Assembly: GCA_040752675.1 (NCBI GenBank)
Contig: JBFMGF010000046.1
Span: forward strand, 1 to 35,103
Origin: Acidobacteriota bacterium
GTDB taxonomy: Bacteria > Acidobacteriota > Polarisedimenticolia > JBFMGF01
DNA length: 35,103 nt
Reading direction: 5' to 3'
Within the stretch, counting starts at the first letter, position 1. The number at the start of each line of letters is the position of its first letter. A program made the position numbers and the translations under genes. The notes under the pieces were generated by a model. That model was not told the DNA's origin, made no database searches, and worked only from the letters and a program-made list of their open reading frames with translations. This document shows positions 8,383 through 17,855 of the stretch, piece after piece.

Positions 8383-9816
8383 CTAATAAGCCTTTGCAAA
8401 GCAGACTCTTCTGGGGGAATCACCACCACACCAGACGCATTTTCCGGATTCATTCTCAGCATCGATGGGGATGCACCTGATGGTCGCTTTGGTCTCTTCC
8501 TGGATCTTTTCCTCACAATCCCTGCTACCGCACCATCCGGAGAAGATGAATCCTCCTTTTTCTACAATGTGTCTTCTGAAGCTCTGCCAGTCATCTATCC
8601 TGAAAGTGTTCTCCTCTCTCCTCTTGAGCGCTGCATCGAACATTTCCTGCTGAATCTCCTTGAGAAGCTCGGGAAGTCTGCCAGGAAGGTGATCCATCCG
8701 TATCTTTTCCCTTACCCTGTTCAGCCTTCTTACTGTCATGACCTCAGACGCAACAACCTCTTTTGGCCCCAGTTCCAGCCTGAGAGGAACTCCTGCCAGT
8801 TCCCACTCATGGAATTTCCATCCTGGATTCACTTCTGTTCTGACGTCGTATTTCATACTCAAGCCGAGCGGCTGCAGAATCGTTTTCAGCTTTTCAATCA
8901 CCTCCATGGCTCTCGTCTTTTCTTCGTCGTTCTTCCAGATAGGTACCACGACCACCTGGGCAGGAGCAATCCGTGGCGGCAGAACGAGCCCGTTATCGTC
9001 TCCATGCGCCATGACTACAGCCCCGATCAATCTCGTCGAAACGCCCCATGACGTCTGCCATACGTATTCCCATTCTCCGTTTTTGTTCTGGAACTTCACG
9101 TCAAAAGCTCTGGAGAAGTTCTGGCCGAGATTGTGGGAAGTTCCTGCCTGGAGAGATCTGTTATCCTGCATGAGCGCCTCGATGCAGTAAGTTCGCATCG
9201 CTCCGGCGAACTTTTCCTTGTCCGTCTTGATGCCCTTGATGACCGGCATGGCCATGTACTCTTCCGCAAAGATCCTGTAAACATCGAGGATCTTGAGAAC
9301 CTCTTTTTCAGCCTCATCGTAGCTAGCATGCGCCGTATGTCCCTCTTGCCAGAGGAACTCGGTCGTCCTTAGGAAGAGCCTCGTTCTCATCTCCCAGCGG
9401 ACCACATTGGCCCATTGATTGATGAGCATCGGGAGGTCTCTGTAGGACTGGATCCACTTCGCGTACATGGCGTACATAATGGTCTCGGAAGTGGGCCTGA
9501 TGACCAGGGGTTCTTCGAGCTTTGTTCCTCCAGCATGCGTAACGACGGCACACTCTGGAGCAAACCCCTCCACATGTTCCTGCTCTTTCCTCAAGAAGCT
9601 CTCCGGGATGAATAAAGGGAAGTAAGCGTTCTCGTGCCCTGTTTCCTTAAACATCCTGTCGAGAGCTTTCTGCATGTTCTCCCAGAGCGCATAACCATGG
9701 GGCCTGATGACCATGCATCCCTTCACCGGGGAGTAATCGGCGAGCTTCGCGTGAACGACAACATCCGTGTACCATCGGGAATAGTCCTCGCTTCTCGGCG
9801 TAATGAGTTTTGCCAT
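8383..9816 (-). CDS. proS: Prolyl-tRNA synthetase, archaeal/eukaryotic type (ProRS type 3)
   Basis: A 477-residue class II aminoacyl-tRNA synthetase that charges tRNA-Pro. It lacks the large editing insertion of the bacterial-type enzyme, and its length is that of the short archaeal/eukaryotic-like form. Visible: motif 1 region around RPHGYALWE, motif 2 ([24 protein letters not shown] region, about residues 140-160), the [14 protein letters not shown] block, and motif 3 around [17 protein letters not shown]. The anticodon-binding domain follows, and then a zinc-type end with GWCGSRDC and CVWC and a C-terminal Tyr, all features of this subtype. An AGGTGAGG ribosome site precedes the ATG. A possible promoter lies at 9848-9876. 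Confidence 0.95.
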   Translation of the reverse strand: MAKLITPRSEDYSRWYTDVVVHAKLADYSPVKGCMVIRPHGYALWENMQKALDRMFKETGHENAYFPLFIPESFLRKEQEHVEGFAPECAVVTHAGGTKLEEPLVIRPTSETIMYAMYAKWIQSYRDLPMLINQWANVVRWEMRTRLFLRTTEFLWQEGHTAHASYDEAEKEVLKILDVYRIFAEEYMAMPVIKGIKTDKEKFAGAMRTYCIEALMQDNRSLQAGTSHNLGQNFSRAFDVKFQNKNGEWEYVWQTSWGVSTRLIGAVVMAHGDDNGLVLPPRIAPAQVVVVPIWKNDEEKTRAMEVIEKLKTILQPLGLSMKYDVRTEVNPGWKFHEWELAGVPLRLELGPKEVVASEVMTVRRLNRVREKIRMDHLPGRLPELLKEIQQEMFDAALKRREENTFRIDDWQSFRRHIVEKGGFIFSGWCGSRDCEEKIQEETKATIRCIPIDAENESGKCVWCGGDSPRRVCFAKAY

Positions 9817-9847
9817 GCCTCACCTATTCTGATTTGCAAGACTAATT

Positions 9848-9876
9848 ACTTTACTAAATGATTCCTACTAAATCAA
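9848..9876 (-). promoter_or_regulatory. Possible promoter for proS
   Basis: On the minus strand, TTGATT (9871-9876) and TAAAGT (9848-9853) are separated by exactly 17 bp. A transcript would start near 9841, giving a leader of about 25 nt before the proS ATG at 9816. Each hexamer matches only four of six consensus positions, so support is moderate. The -35 overlaps the stop codon of the patatin-like gene. Confidence 0.35.
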
Positions 9877-10808
9877 TACTGCGCGGGGGAAGGATATGTT
9901 TGATGCCATCTGGCTATGGTTTCCTTGATGGAAGGAATGGCCGCTGTGGCTGCATCGATGCCGGCCTTGATGCATTCCTTTTTATTGTCAAAATCCATGG
10001 AATTGATCTTACCGACTTCAGGGGCAATCAGGATGTCCGCTTTGTCCGCCTGGCATTTTCCGATTTCCCTCGCCATGATCGAAATGGCCTGGATCGTGAC
10101 GACTACGAAGTTTGATATCTCACCCTTTTCCACATCTCTGGATATGTCGACGGCGATGACTATATCTGCTCCCATCTCCTTCGCCACATCCACCGGAACA
10201 TTATCGACAATCCCCCCATCAGAGAGAAGCTGGTTCCCGATTTGGACGGGATGAAAGAGCCCCGGTATAGCGCAGCTTGCCCTCACAGCGGTTGCCACCG
10301 GTCCGCTTTTCAAGATTACTTTCTTTCCCCGATGGAGGTCAGTAGCGATTGCAGCATAATGTATCTTCAGCTCTTCGATCCTCTTTGCCTTCACGCTCTT
10401 CTGGATGAACTCCTCGATTTTATCTCCCTCAAAGGGACCCATCAGTGAGTTCCAAACGGAAAAGTCGAAGAAATCGTCCTCCTTCACGTCATGGGTCATC
10501 CACTCGAGTTCAAAGCTGTTCTGGCAATCAGCATAGATGGCACCGATAAGGCTCCCTATGCTCGTGCCGACGATCATCTGTATAGGTATCTTCTCCTGTT
10601 CCAGAACTCGTATGACCCCTATATGGGCAAATCCCCTCGCCGCTCCTCCCCCGAGGACCAGTGCAATGACCGGTCGCTGGAAGCTGTTGGACTCCGGCTG
10701 CATAGAAGGAGCCGGCAGCGTCTTCTGGCATCCCGTGAGGATAAGCTGCATCGGCACTATGAATAGCAAAATAAGGATCAATGCATTCTTGCAATTTCCA
10801 GCATTCAT
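9873..10808 (-). CDS. Patatin-like phospholipase, predicted lipoprotein
   Basis: A 311-residue patatin-family acyl hydrolase of the RssA-like bacterial type. From the ATG at 10808 the N-terminus gives a hydrophobic signal and the lipobox Leu-Thr-Gly-Cys, with the lipidated Cys at position 27. The catalytic features are all present: oxyanion loop LGGGAARG (about 52-59), nucleophile Ser83 in GTSIG, and Asp197 in SDGG. An earlier in-frame ATG at 10865 would overlap the end of the protease gene and push the signal inward, so I reject it. The gene lies 31 bp after the protease stop codon and is probably in the same transcript. Substrate is unknown; an envelope lipid is likely given the location. 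Confidence 0.88.
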   Translation of the reverse strand: MNAGNCKNALILILLFIVPMQLILTGCQKTLPAPSMQPESNSFQRPVIALVLGGGAARGFAHIGVIRVLEQEKIPIQMIVGTSIGSLIGAIYADCQNSFELEWMTHDVKEDDFFDFSVWNSLMGPFEGDKIEEFIQKSVKAKRIEELKIHYAAIATDLHRGKKVILKSGPVATAVRASCAIPGLFHPVQIGNQLLSDGGIVDNVPVDVAKEMGADIVIAVDISRDVEKGEISNFVVVTIQAISIMAREIGKCQADKADILIAPEVGKINSMDFDNKKECIKAGIDAATAAIPSIKETIARWHQTYPSPAQY

Positions 10809-10839
10809 TTCGGCTATCGGAAGAGAGTTTCCGAATGGG

Positions 10840-13290
10840 TTACATATTTCCGGGAACGGAGGCACCGTATTTCTTGAGGGCTTCCGCGAGTTCTTTCAAT
10901 CTCTTATCGACCAGGCAATTGACCGTTCCCTCCGGATAGGTCCCATCCGCCTGTTTCTCTCCTGCCGGCATTCCCGACAGGATTTCAATCCCCTCATCGA
11001 TCGTCTTCACGGCGTATATGTGGAATTTCGTCATCTTGACCGTTTCAATGACTTCCTCCTTGAGCATGAGATCATCGATGTTTTGATAAGGAATCATAAC
11101 ACCCTGATTCCCTGTCAACCCCTTCATCTTGCATGTCAGGAAGAATCCTTCTATCTTTTCATTAACCCCTCCGATCGGTTGAATTTCTCCTTTCTGATTG
11201 ACAGATCCTGTCACGGCGATGTCCTGCCGCAGTGGAATGCCTGCAAGACTGGAAAGGAGAGCATATATCTCGGTCGAGGAGGCGCTGTCCCCATCCACGC
11301 CGCTGTAAGATTGCTCGAAGCAGATGCTAGCGCTCATGGCAAGAGGCTTGTCCTGAGCATATTTTCCCCTCAGGTATCCGCTCAGGATGAGAACACCCTT
11401 ATTGTGCGTCCTTCCTGAAAGCTCGGCTTCTCTTTCGATATTTATTATCCCAGATCTTCCTATCGATGTTTCTGCCGTTATCCTGGAAGGGCGTCCGAAG
11501 GCATAGTCTCCGAGGTCGTGCACTGATAGACCGTTCAGCTGTCCGATCTTCATTCCATCGATGTCGATCATCAGGGTTCCATCCTTGATCATCTCCTGTA
11601 TCTTCTCTTCTACGAGATTATGGCGGTAAAGCCTTTCATTGATAGCCTTCTTGACATATTTTGCCGAGACCTTGCTGCAGTTATCTTTGGAGGCCCAAAA
11701 AGCCGATTCGGTAATAATGTTCCTGATCTTTGTAAATTTAGTCGACATTTTGTTCTTCCTGCCAGCGAGCCTCACTCCGAATTCGGCAACGGCCGTTACG
11801 GCACCCTTATCGAATGGAAGGAGCTTCTCTTCATCACAGATCTTCTTGATGAAAGCCGCATACTTCAGGATGTTATCCTCAGTGCACTCCATCTCGGTGT
11901 CAAAATCGGCTTTAACTTTGAATATCTTCTTGAACTCCTCATCGTAGATGTAAAGAAGCTGATAAATGTAATGCGAACCAATCATCACTACCTTCAGGTC
12001 CAGGTCGATTGGCTCTGGCTTCAGTGCCGAGGTCGTGAAAAGGTAGAATGGATCGTAGGTCTGGATCTCCACGATATTATTCCTCAGCGTTCGCTTGAGG
12101 GCATGCCAGACTCCTGGCTCGATCAGGACATCCAGTGCATTCAAGACGAGGTATCCCCCGTTTGCCCTCAGGAGACTTCCCGCCTTGATCTTCGTGAAGT
12201 CGGTCTGCCATCGACCGCTTCTGTCAACTGCACGTTCGATGGAACCGAACAGGTTCTTGTACGACGGCGACGTCTCGATGATCACAGGACGACCACTCGT
12301 TTCGGCGTTATCAACGACGACGTTGACCCGGAAATCATTGAAAGGATCCGGCATCTCCGGTAACTGGATGCCAGGAAAGACCTGCTCTCTCGCTTCCCCC
12401 TTATCCTTGAATCGGCCGAGATCACCAAGGATATTTGATCGGACGTCATCAAGATAGCCAATGATCTTATCGTAAGAAAACTTTGATTTGACTTCCTCAA
12501 TCAGCCCGGAGACCACAGGAGAAGCGAATTCATGATCCAGATCGGAGATCCTGTCGTTCATCTCCTTATCGAGGTCCCTGATCTTCTTGCTGACCTGGTT
12601 GAGCTCGTTGGCGAGTTCCATCTGTTTGCTCTTCAGTCGTTCATAGACCTCCTTCTGGAATTTCCCTGCCACAACCTGCTCCTGAAGCTGATCCAGATTG
12701 ATGGCATTCCCCGCCACGATCGGGACGATCTCGGGCCTGGCATAGGGACCCATTTGAACCTGAATTAGAGTGAAACTTTCGGCTTCGACTTTTTTCTCAA
12801 ACTCCCTTACGATAGCTTTTTCATTGTCCTTGTAACTCTCGATGAGAAAGTTCCTGCGGGCCTGGTACTGCTCGCTTTCAAAGATGGAAGGGATGTTCTT
12901 CTGCAGGGCTTCAATCAGGTACTCCATCGCCTTTTTAAATCCTATCCCGTTTCCTGCCGGAATTTTGATAACCTTTGGCATGTCCGGGTTTTTGAAATTG
13001 TTGACATAACAGATATCGTCGGGAGCCTTTTCTCCCTTCTCGATCTCTTCCAGAAGGCGTTTGATTGTCGTGTTTCTTCCCGTTCCGACGAACCCGGCTA
13101 TGAAAATGTTGTACCCAATGCTCTTTATATCAAGACCAAGTTTGATCGCTTGAAGAGCCCTGTTCTGTCCGATTATCTCTTCGATCGGCTTGATATCGTT
13201 AGTCGTTTCGAAGTTGAGGCCTTTCGCATCGCAGTGCCAGCGCAGTTTATCGACGTGAACCTCTCTCTCTTTATGGATCTTGTTCGTCAT
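10840..13290 (-). CDS. AAA_32 / Lon-like ATP-dependent protease (LonC/YcbZ type)
   Basis: An 816-residue cytoplasmic protease. The N-terminal ATPase part has a Walker A-like GFVGTGRN (about residues 66-73) in which Arg stands where Lys is usual; as I recall, GTGR is common in this family. A coiled-coil-rich insertion follows (about 140-290). The C-terminal Lon-type protease domain carries the Ser-Lys dyad: Ser669 in GDSASS and Lys712 in GGVNEKIEGF. The substrate-binding LON N-terminal domain is absent, as expected for this subgroup. An AATAAGGAG ribosome site precedes the start. The patatin-like gene follows closely. Targets are unknown. Confidence 0.9.
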   Translation of the reverse strand: MTNKIHKEREVHVDKLRWHCDAKGLNFETTNDIKPIEEIIGQNRALQAIKLGLDIKSIGYNIFIAGFVGTGRNTTIKRLLEEIEKGEKAPDDICYVNNFKNPDMPKVIKIPAGNGIGFKKAMEYLIEALQKNIPSIFESEQYQARRNFLIESYKDNEKAIVREFEKKVEAESFTLIQVQMGPYARPEIVPIVAGNAINLDQLQEQVVAGKFQKEVYERLKSKQMELANELNQVSKKIRDLDKEMNDRISDLDHEFASPVVSGLIEEVKSKFSYDKIIGYLDDVRSNILGDLGRFKDKGEAREQVFPGIQLPEMPDPFNDFRVNVVVDNAETSGRPVIIETSPSYKNLFGSIERAVDRSGRWQTDFTKIKAGSLLRANGGYLVLNALDVLIEPGVWHALKRTLRNNIVEIQTYDPFYLFTTSALKPEPIDLDLKVVMIGSHYIYQLLYIYDEEFKKIFKVKADFDTEMECTEDNILKYAAFIKKICDEEKLLPFDKGAVTAVAEFGVRLAGRKNKMSTKFTKIRNIITESAFWASKDNCSKVSAKYVKKAINERLYRHNLVEEKIQEMIKDGTLMIDIDGMKIGQLNGLSVHDLGDYAFGRPSRITAETSIGRSGIINIEREAELSGRTHNKGVLILSGYLRGKYAQDKPLAMSASICFEQSYSGVDGDSASSTEIYALLSSLAGIPLRQDIAVTGSVNQKGEIQPIGGVNEKIEGFFLTCKMKGLTGNQGVMIPYQNIDDLMLKEEVIETVKMTKFHIYAVKTIDEGIEILSGMPAGEKQADGTYPEGTVNCLVDKRLKELAEALKKYGASVPGNM

Positions 13291-13405
13291 GATGACTCCT
13301 TATTCAAAACGCTTCTGGAAATAACCATTAATTCTCAATTTCGTATATAATTTTATCATAAAAGTAATTTAAGGTTTCTTTGGCGATGGGATAAGAGGGG
13401 ATATT

Positions 13406-14596
13406 ATGAGAAACATCATGCTGTCACTGTTGATTGTTGCCATCTTCTGGCAACCGATATCAACCACATCTGGGGATTTCTACGTCGTCTTTAAGTCCCC
13501 GATGAACCTGAACACGGTCAGCGGAAAAGTCTCCGTCGAGGTGGAGGTCGTCAGAGAAGGAGACGTCGAGATAGAAAAAGTTGTTTTTCTCGTCAACGGC
13601 GTCCTAACGGCAGAGTGGAAGGAGCCGCCTTACCAGTTCCTCTGGGATGCCGGATCAGAATTCAAGGAGTGGAGATTAGCTGTTATCGCATACGCAGCAG
13701 ATGGAAGGTCGGCTTCCAGGACCATCAGGACGCGAGAATTGAAGATCGATCAACTGGAACATGTCGATCTAGTCAATATTTACGCCTCGGTGAAGGACAA
13801 AAGTGGCCAGTTCGTTATGGGATTAAGCCGTCAGGACTTCCTGATCCTCGATAAAGGTGTTAAACAGAATATAGAGAGGTTCTCCCAGGAATGGCGACCC
13901 CTGCTGGCAGCAATTGTCTTCGACTCCAGCCTGACCATGAAAGGGGAAAAATTGAGGACTGCCAAGGAGGCCGCCATCGCCTTTCTGGACAGTTTCGGCA
14001 GGAATGATCGTGTAGCAGTCATCTCCTTCAGCGACAAGATCAAGGTGCTGGAAGACTTTACGATCAACTTCGAAGCCGTCAAGAAGGACATCCTGCAGAT
14101 CGAAGCCGGAGGAGGAACGGCGCTCTATGACGCCATCTACAGGGCATCGGAGATGATGAAGGGCCAGGATGCCAGAAAGGTTATCATCCTCCTCTCCGAC
14201 GGACGCGATGAATCGACGAGCGGGCTCACTCCGGGTTCACTGCATACCTTCGAAGAATCCATTGATCGGGCGCTGAGGAACGACGTCATCATCTTCTCCA
14301 TCGGCGTGGGGAAAAGCCTTCACAAGGAGATGGATTTTTACGACAGGCGAAGTCTCAGAGAGATCCTGGAGCAGCTTGCATTCGATACCGGAGGAATCTT
14401 CTACACTGCGGAGAGGATCCGGCAGATCGAAAAAGCTTTCGTCATGATCGCCGATGAGTTGAAACATCAGTACTTCATGGCCTTCTTGCCCAGTCACGGC
14501 GTAAGGGATGGAAGCTGGAGAACGATCCAGGTGAAGACAAGAGACCCGAATCACAGGATCATCACGAGGAAGGGTTACTTCTCGCCAAAAGATTAG
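13406..14596 (+). CDS. Secreted VWFA-related (Acidobacteria-type) protein
   Basis: A 396-residue protein with a signal peptide (about residues 1-22), an Ig-like beta domain (about 25-115), then the segment 'V K D K S G Q F V M G L S R Q D F L I L D K G' that marks VWFA-related proteins of Acidobacteria. The von Willebrand A domain follows (about 165-380). The metal site reads DSSLT at 173-177 (third position Thr instead of Ser), with the threonine in GGTALYDAIY and the aspartate in LLSDGRDE, so it is probably still able to bind metal. It is likely an envelope or extracellular adhesion or scaffold protein. RsmE begins 14 bp downstream. Confidence 0.85.
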   Translation: MRNIMLSLLIVAIFWQPISTTSGDFYVVFKSPMNLNTVSGKVSVEVEVVREGDVEIEKVVFLVNGVLTAEWKEPPYQFLWDAGSEFKEWRLAVIAYAADGRSASRTIRTRELKIDQLEHVDLVNIYASVKDKSGQFVMGLSRQDFLILDKGVKQNIERFSQEWRPLLAAIVFDSSLTMKGEKLRTAKEAAIAFLDSFGRNDRVAVISFSDKIKVLEDFTINFEAVKKDILQIEAGGGTALYDAIYRASEMMKGQDARKVIILLSDGRDESTSGLTPGSLHTFEESIDRALRNDVIIFSIGVGKSLHKEMDFYDRRSLREILEQLAFDTGGIFYTAERIRQIEKAFVMIADELKHQYFMAFLPSHGVRDGSWRTIQVKTRDPNHRIITRKGYFSPKD

Positions 14597-14609
14597 GCCT
14601 CCGCATCCT

Positions 14610-15347
14610 ATGAGAATGAATCGCTTCATCGGAGATTTCAATCTCACCGGAAAATCCCTCTCTCTGACCGATAGGAAACTTGTCAATCAGGTCAGAAATG
14701 TTCTTCGGATGAGAGCAGGGGAGAGTATGATCCTCTCCGATGGGAAGGGGAAAGAAGTCCTGGCAGAAATTCTTGCAGTCAGGAAGGACTGCATTGATGT
14801 CAGAATTAATGGAGAGTTGAAGAACCTTAACGAACCCTCGGTGCATGCAACTCTCTGCTGTTCCATCTTGAAGAAAGAGAATTTCGAATGGGTTGTCCAG
14901 AAAGCTTGCGAGGTCGGGGTGAGAGAGATTATTCCCCTTTTCGCCGAGAGAACAGTCAAAACCAGGATTCATGAAGAGCGTCTGAAGAAGATTATCAAGG
15001 AAGCCGCTGAACAATCGGAGAGGAAGATCCTCCCTGTATTGCATCCCACCTTTACTTTTCAGGATGCCGTTCATCGTCTCAAGAAAGGCAATCTGAACTT
15101 GTTGTTCCATCGAAGCGGAATCGCACTTCACGATATTAAGGAAAAGATGCTGGCTGCCGCAGATCGCGAAACAAAAATCCCTGAAGTTAATTATTTCATA
15201 GGACCTGAAGGAGGCTGGAGCGATCAGGAAATCCGGCTGGCAATTGACAGCGATGTAACCATCGTAAACCTTGCTCGATTGAACCTCCGAGCAGAAACGG
15301 CCGCAGTCGTTGCCGGCTATATGATCTGCTGGAAGCTGTTCCCTTAG
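14610..15347 (+). CDS. rsmE: 16S rRNA m3U1498 methyltransferase
   Basis: A 245-residue SPOUT-family methyltransferase that modifies U1498 in the decoding region of 16S rRNA. The N-terminal PUA-like part (SLSLTDRKLVNQVRNVLRMRAGESMILSDG) and the knot region with IGPEGGWSDQEI and LARLNLRAETA are diagnostic; the last is the RaETA cofactor loop. It follows the VWA gene by 14 bp on the same strand and is probably translated from the same transcript. It converges with the LAB_N gene 6 bp away. Confidence 0.93.
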   Translation: MRMNRFIGDFNLTGKSLSLTDRKLVNQVRNVLRMRAGESMILSDGKGKEVLAEILAVRKDCIDVRINGELKNLNEPSVHATLCCSILKKENFEWVVQKACEVGVREIIPLFAERTVKTRIHEERLKKIIKEAAEQSERKILPVLHPTFTFQDAVHRLKKGNLNLLFHRSGIALHDIKEKMLAAADRETKIPEVNYFIGPEGGWSDQEIRLAIDSDVTIVNLARLNLRAETAAVVAGYMICWKLFP

Positions 15348-15352
15348 ATCTT

Positions 15353-15616
15353 TCAGCCCTTCTTCTTTTGAATCAGCATCAGGTTCCTGATGTAGACGAT
15401 CAAGCCAGAGGCCTGCCCCACCATGAAGACCGGGTCAAGCTTGTAGGTCGCATAGGCAAAGAGGGCGGCTCCACCACCCACGCTCAGGTACCAGAAATAG
15501 ATCGGGACGATGCTTTCCTTCTTCATCTCCGATGCTATCCATTGAACCAGGAATCTCCCCGCGAACAGCGCCTGGCCGACAAACCCGACGATCAGCCACA
15601 AGATTTCAATCTTCAT
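15353..15616 (-). CDS. LAB_N (lipid A biosynthesis N-terminal domain) membrane protein, 87 aa
   Basis: A small membrane protein with about three transmembrane helices. The FLVQWIASEMKKESIVP segment, the W-Y-L-S-V-G-G motif and the Y-I-R-N-L turn are typical of LAB_N. In other genomes LAB_N domains sit next to or are fused to polyisoprenyl-linked glycosyltransferases. Here the start lies inside the end of the glycosyltransferase gene (11-bp overlap at 15606-15616), so the two are probably translated together. A role in lipid-linked sugar transfer is inferred. Confidence 0.85.
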   Translation of the reverse strand: MKIEILWLIVGFVGQALFAGRFLVQWIASEMKKESIVPIYFWYLSVGGGAALFAYATYKLDPVFMVGQASGLIVYIRNLMLIQKKKG

Positions 15617-16358
15617 AGTCTTTTATCTCATAATCAAGTTTTCGTTTCCTCATCCATCGGACTACCAGAAGGTCCACGAAACCCCGGACCATCCTGTTCC
15701 CTATCCCATACTTTGCCTCCCCGCTCAGCCTCCGGCGGTGCCTGACCTTCACCTCGACCACACGATACCCTTCCATCCTCAGAAGGGTTGGAAAGAAACG
15801 GTGCATCCCCTTATAGAGCTTTATCTTCTTGATGCACTCGCTCCTGAAAGCCTTCAGGGAGCATCCCGTATCAGTGATGCTATCCCCGCTCAGTTTGTTC
15901 CTCACCGCATTGGCGATCTTCGATGAGACCCTCCTCACAAGATTGTCCTGTCTTTCGAATCTCCAGCCGATGGCTGCATCGTAATTCTTCAGATGGGCAA
16001 GAAGCGAGGGGATGTCTGCCGGATCGTTCTGGAGGTCGGCATCCATCGTAACGATGATCTTTCCTCTCGCAGCTTTGAACCCTGCATCAAAGGCCGCCGT
16101 CTGACCACAATTTCTGGTAAAGTGCAGTCCCCTGACCTCATCGATCTCCATTGCCAGCCTTTTGATTAAATCTCCGCTCGAATCGGTGCTCCCGTCATCG
16201 ACATATATGATCTCATACCGTTTCCCCAACGCATTGCAGACACGCCTTATCTCGGCAGTCAGCATTTCAATATTATCCTTCTCGTTATAAACGGGTACGA
16301 CGATGGAAAGCTCGATCTGGCCTTCTTCTTTCAAACTATGCCGATCCTTCCAATCCAT
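15606..16358 (-). CDS. Family 2 glycosyltransferase (dolichol-P-mannose synthase/ArnC-like)
   Basis: A 250-residue GT2 enzyme expected to move a sugar from a nucleotide donor to a polyprenyl phosphate. Motifs: VVPVYNEKDNI, DDGSTDSSGD, MDADLQNDPADI (DXD), and GCSLKAFR. The C-terminus lacks the membrane hairpins of ArnC/GtrB, which may be supplied by the overlapping LAB_N gene. I chose the ATG at 16358, preceded by AAGGATAG, rather than the GTG at 16382. It lies 41 bp after the kinase-like gene on the same strand, suggesting a three-gene operon: kinase, GT2, LAB_N. Confidence 0.88.
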   Translation of the reverse strand: MDWKDRHSLKEEGQIELSIVVPVYNEKDNIEMLTAEIRRVCNALGKRYEIIYVDDGSTDSSGDLIKRLAMEIDEVRGLHFTRNCGQTAAFDAGFKAARGKIIVTMDADLQNDPADIPSLLAHLKNYDAAIGWRFERQDNLVRRVSSKIANAVRNKLSGDSITDTGCSLKAFRSECIKKIKLYKGMHRFFPTLLRMEGYRVVEVKVRHRRRLSGEAKYGIGNRMVRGFVDLLVVRWMRKRKLDYEIKDYED

Positions 16359-16399
16359 TTTACTATCCTTTTCTTCTCTCACACTGGCTGCCTCTGCAA

Positions 16400-17041
16400 C
16401 TATTTCCCCTTGATATTGAAGATCCAGAACTTCCTCAGGAGGTTAAATCTCCTGAGGAATTTCTTCTCCTGGTCGCTCATCTCCTCCGGCGCCAGCTCGT
16501 TCTTCCACTTCAGGTAGGCGGCATCATCTACCTTCTTGAAGAGCGGGAACAGTAATTTGCTTGATAATGTTCCGTGCTTGAAGATGATGGCTCCGGCAAG
16601 ATCGAGAAGTTTCAATCTGTTCCCATCTTGTGTCACAATGATATTTTCTCTTCCCCGGATATCATTGTGCACAACGCCGGCTCTATGAATGCCATCAATG
16701 ACTGTCCTGAGCTCTGCAAGAAGATCGACAATCCGTACAGGCCCCTTGTATTCGGAAAGCCTCACACCATCCACATATTCGATCGCAAGCGACCAGCGAT
16801 CGGGCCTCCCGTAGAATCGTGGGATTCCATCAACCCCCTGCACTGCACGGTAGGCTTTCTCCTCACGTCCAATCTGAAGACGTCCGATCATGCGAATGAA
16901 AAACACCTTTCCTGCAAAATCCTTGAGGACGATCTTCCTTCCGCCAAGCTCGATCAGAAAGAGATCCGCTTTGCTCCATCTTCCCTTCAGCATCGTCGAT
17001 ACGATGCTTTGCTCAATCCTCATCCTGGTCAGCTGACTCAT
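16400..17041 (-). CDS. Kinase-like protein of the RIO/Kdo-kinase-like group (copy 1)
   Basis: A 213-residue protein-kinase-fold protein. The frame is open to 17143, but ATG 17041 has a GAGG site five bases upstream and gives the same N-terminal length before 'SKAD' as the divergent paralogue. Visible: the ATP lysine in GGRKIVLKDF; the catalytic loop HNDIRGRENIIV, with the Asp of the H-x-D motif; and the metal-binding LLDLAG. The DIRxRxN loop is seen in bacterial kinase-like proteins often found near LPS genes. Position upstream of GT2 and LAB_N suggests phosphorylation of a lipid A or core sugar; a protein substrate cannot be excluded. It is divergent from the related gene at 17183. Confidence 0.72.
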   Translation of the reverse strand: MSQLTRMRIEQSIVSTMLKGRWSKADLFLIELGGRKIVLKDFAGKVFFIRMIGRLQIGREEKAYRAVQGVDGIPRFYGRPDRWSLAIEYVDGVRLSEYKGPVRIVDLLAELRTVIDGIHRAGVVHNDIRGRENIIVTQDGNRLKLLDLAGAIIFKHGTLSSKLLFPLFKKVDDAAYLKWKNELAPEEMSDQEKKFLRRFNLLRKFWIFNIKGK

Positions 17042-17182
17042 CGGGGCCTCTTCCCCATTTCCTTCTTTCACTGGAGCTTGAACGGGATATTCGTCCATGT
17101 TAATCTTAAAAGCACGATAACGATGAAAGGTCATCAATAGCATTTAAATATTAACATAATTTGATTTCTTGACAGCAAGAAT

Positions 17183-17839
17183 ATGGCGGATATGGCAGTT
17201 AAGAGAAACACTCTCGTCCACAGAGGACGCAATTTCACCAAGGCTGACATCTATGAATGTGAGTTTCATGGACGAAAAGCCATACTTAAAGATTACGGAA
17301 GCCGAAACAATTTCGTCAGCAGGAATCTCGGAAAATGGTTTGCCGGAAGAGAATTCTCGATCTATCAGAAGCTGCGGGGAATCTCTGGAATAGCTGAAAG
17401 TCTGGGAAGTCCCGATGCATTTTCCTTCGTCATCGAATACACCGAAGGGAAACCTCTTCCCGATCTGGATGCGAAATTGATCACCTCCTCCGTTTTCAAT
17501 TCTTTGAGAGAGACCATCGAAACGATCCATGGAAAAGGCATCGCCTGCGGAGATATCCATCATAGAGACATCCTGGTCACAGGAGATGGAAGGAGCTATC
17601 TCGTCGATTTCGCTACGGGATGGGAGAAGGGTTCCAGATACAACATCATAAGGAACATCATATTTCATTCTTTATGCTGTCTGGACTGGCTGGCCTTCTA
17701 CAGGATTCGGGAAAGGTATCTCGGCATTCCCCCCTCCATGGATGAAAAAAATGATTTTTCAAGTATAATTCCTCTTTATTCTCTCGGACGAGCCTTAAAG
17801 AAGATGTTTGATCTCCTGCGCGGCAAGGAAATACGCTGA
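17183..17839 (+). CDS. Kinase-like protein, paralogue of the divergent neighbour (copy 2)
   Basis: A 218-residue protein clearly related to the gene on the other side of the intergenic region: FTKADIYECEFHGRKAILKDY against WSKADLFLIELGGRKIVLKDF. The ATP lysine and metal Asp (LVDFATG) are kept. The catalytic loop reads CGDIHHRDILV: the first His of the H-x-D motif is Cys, and the usual Asn is Asp, so activity may differ. The ribosome site is weak; ATG 17192 is an alternative. The ICMT-like gene follows after 16 bp, so the two are probably one transcript. Confidence 0.7.
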   Translation: MADMAVKRNTLVHRGRNFTKADIYECEFHGRKAILKDYGSRNNFVSRNLGKWFAGREFSIYQKLRGISGIAESLGSPDAFSFVIEYTEGKPLPDLDAKLITSSVFNSLRETIETIHGKGIACGDIHHRDILVTGDGRSYLVDFATGWEKGSRYNIIRNIIFHSLCCLDWLAFYRIRERYLGIPPSMDEKNDFSSIIPLYSLGRALKKMFDLLRGKEIR

Positions 17840-17855
17840 ATTAAGCGGAGTGGAT

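Noticed and set aside
10537-11418. Open frame of 293 codons on the plus strand across the patatin/Lon junction
   Set aside because: It overlaps two conserved genes on the other strand and has no recognisable product.
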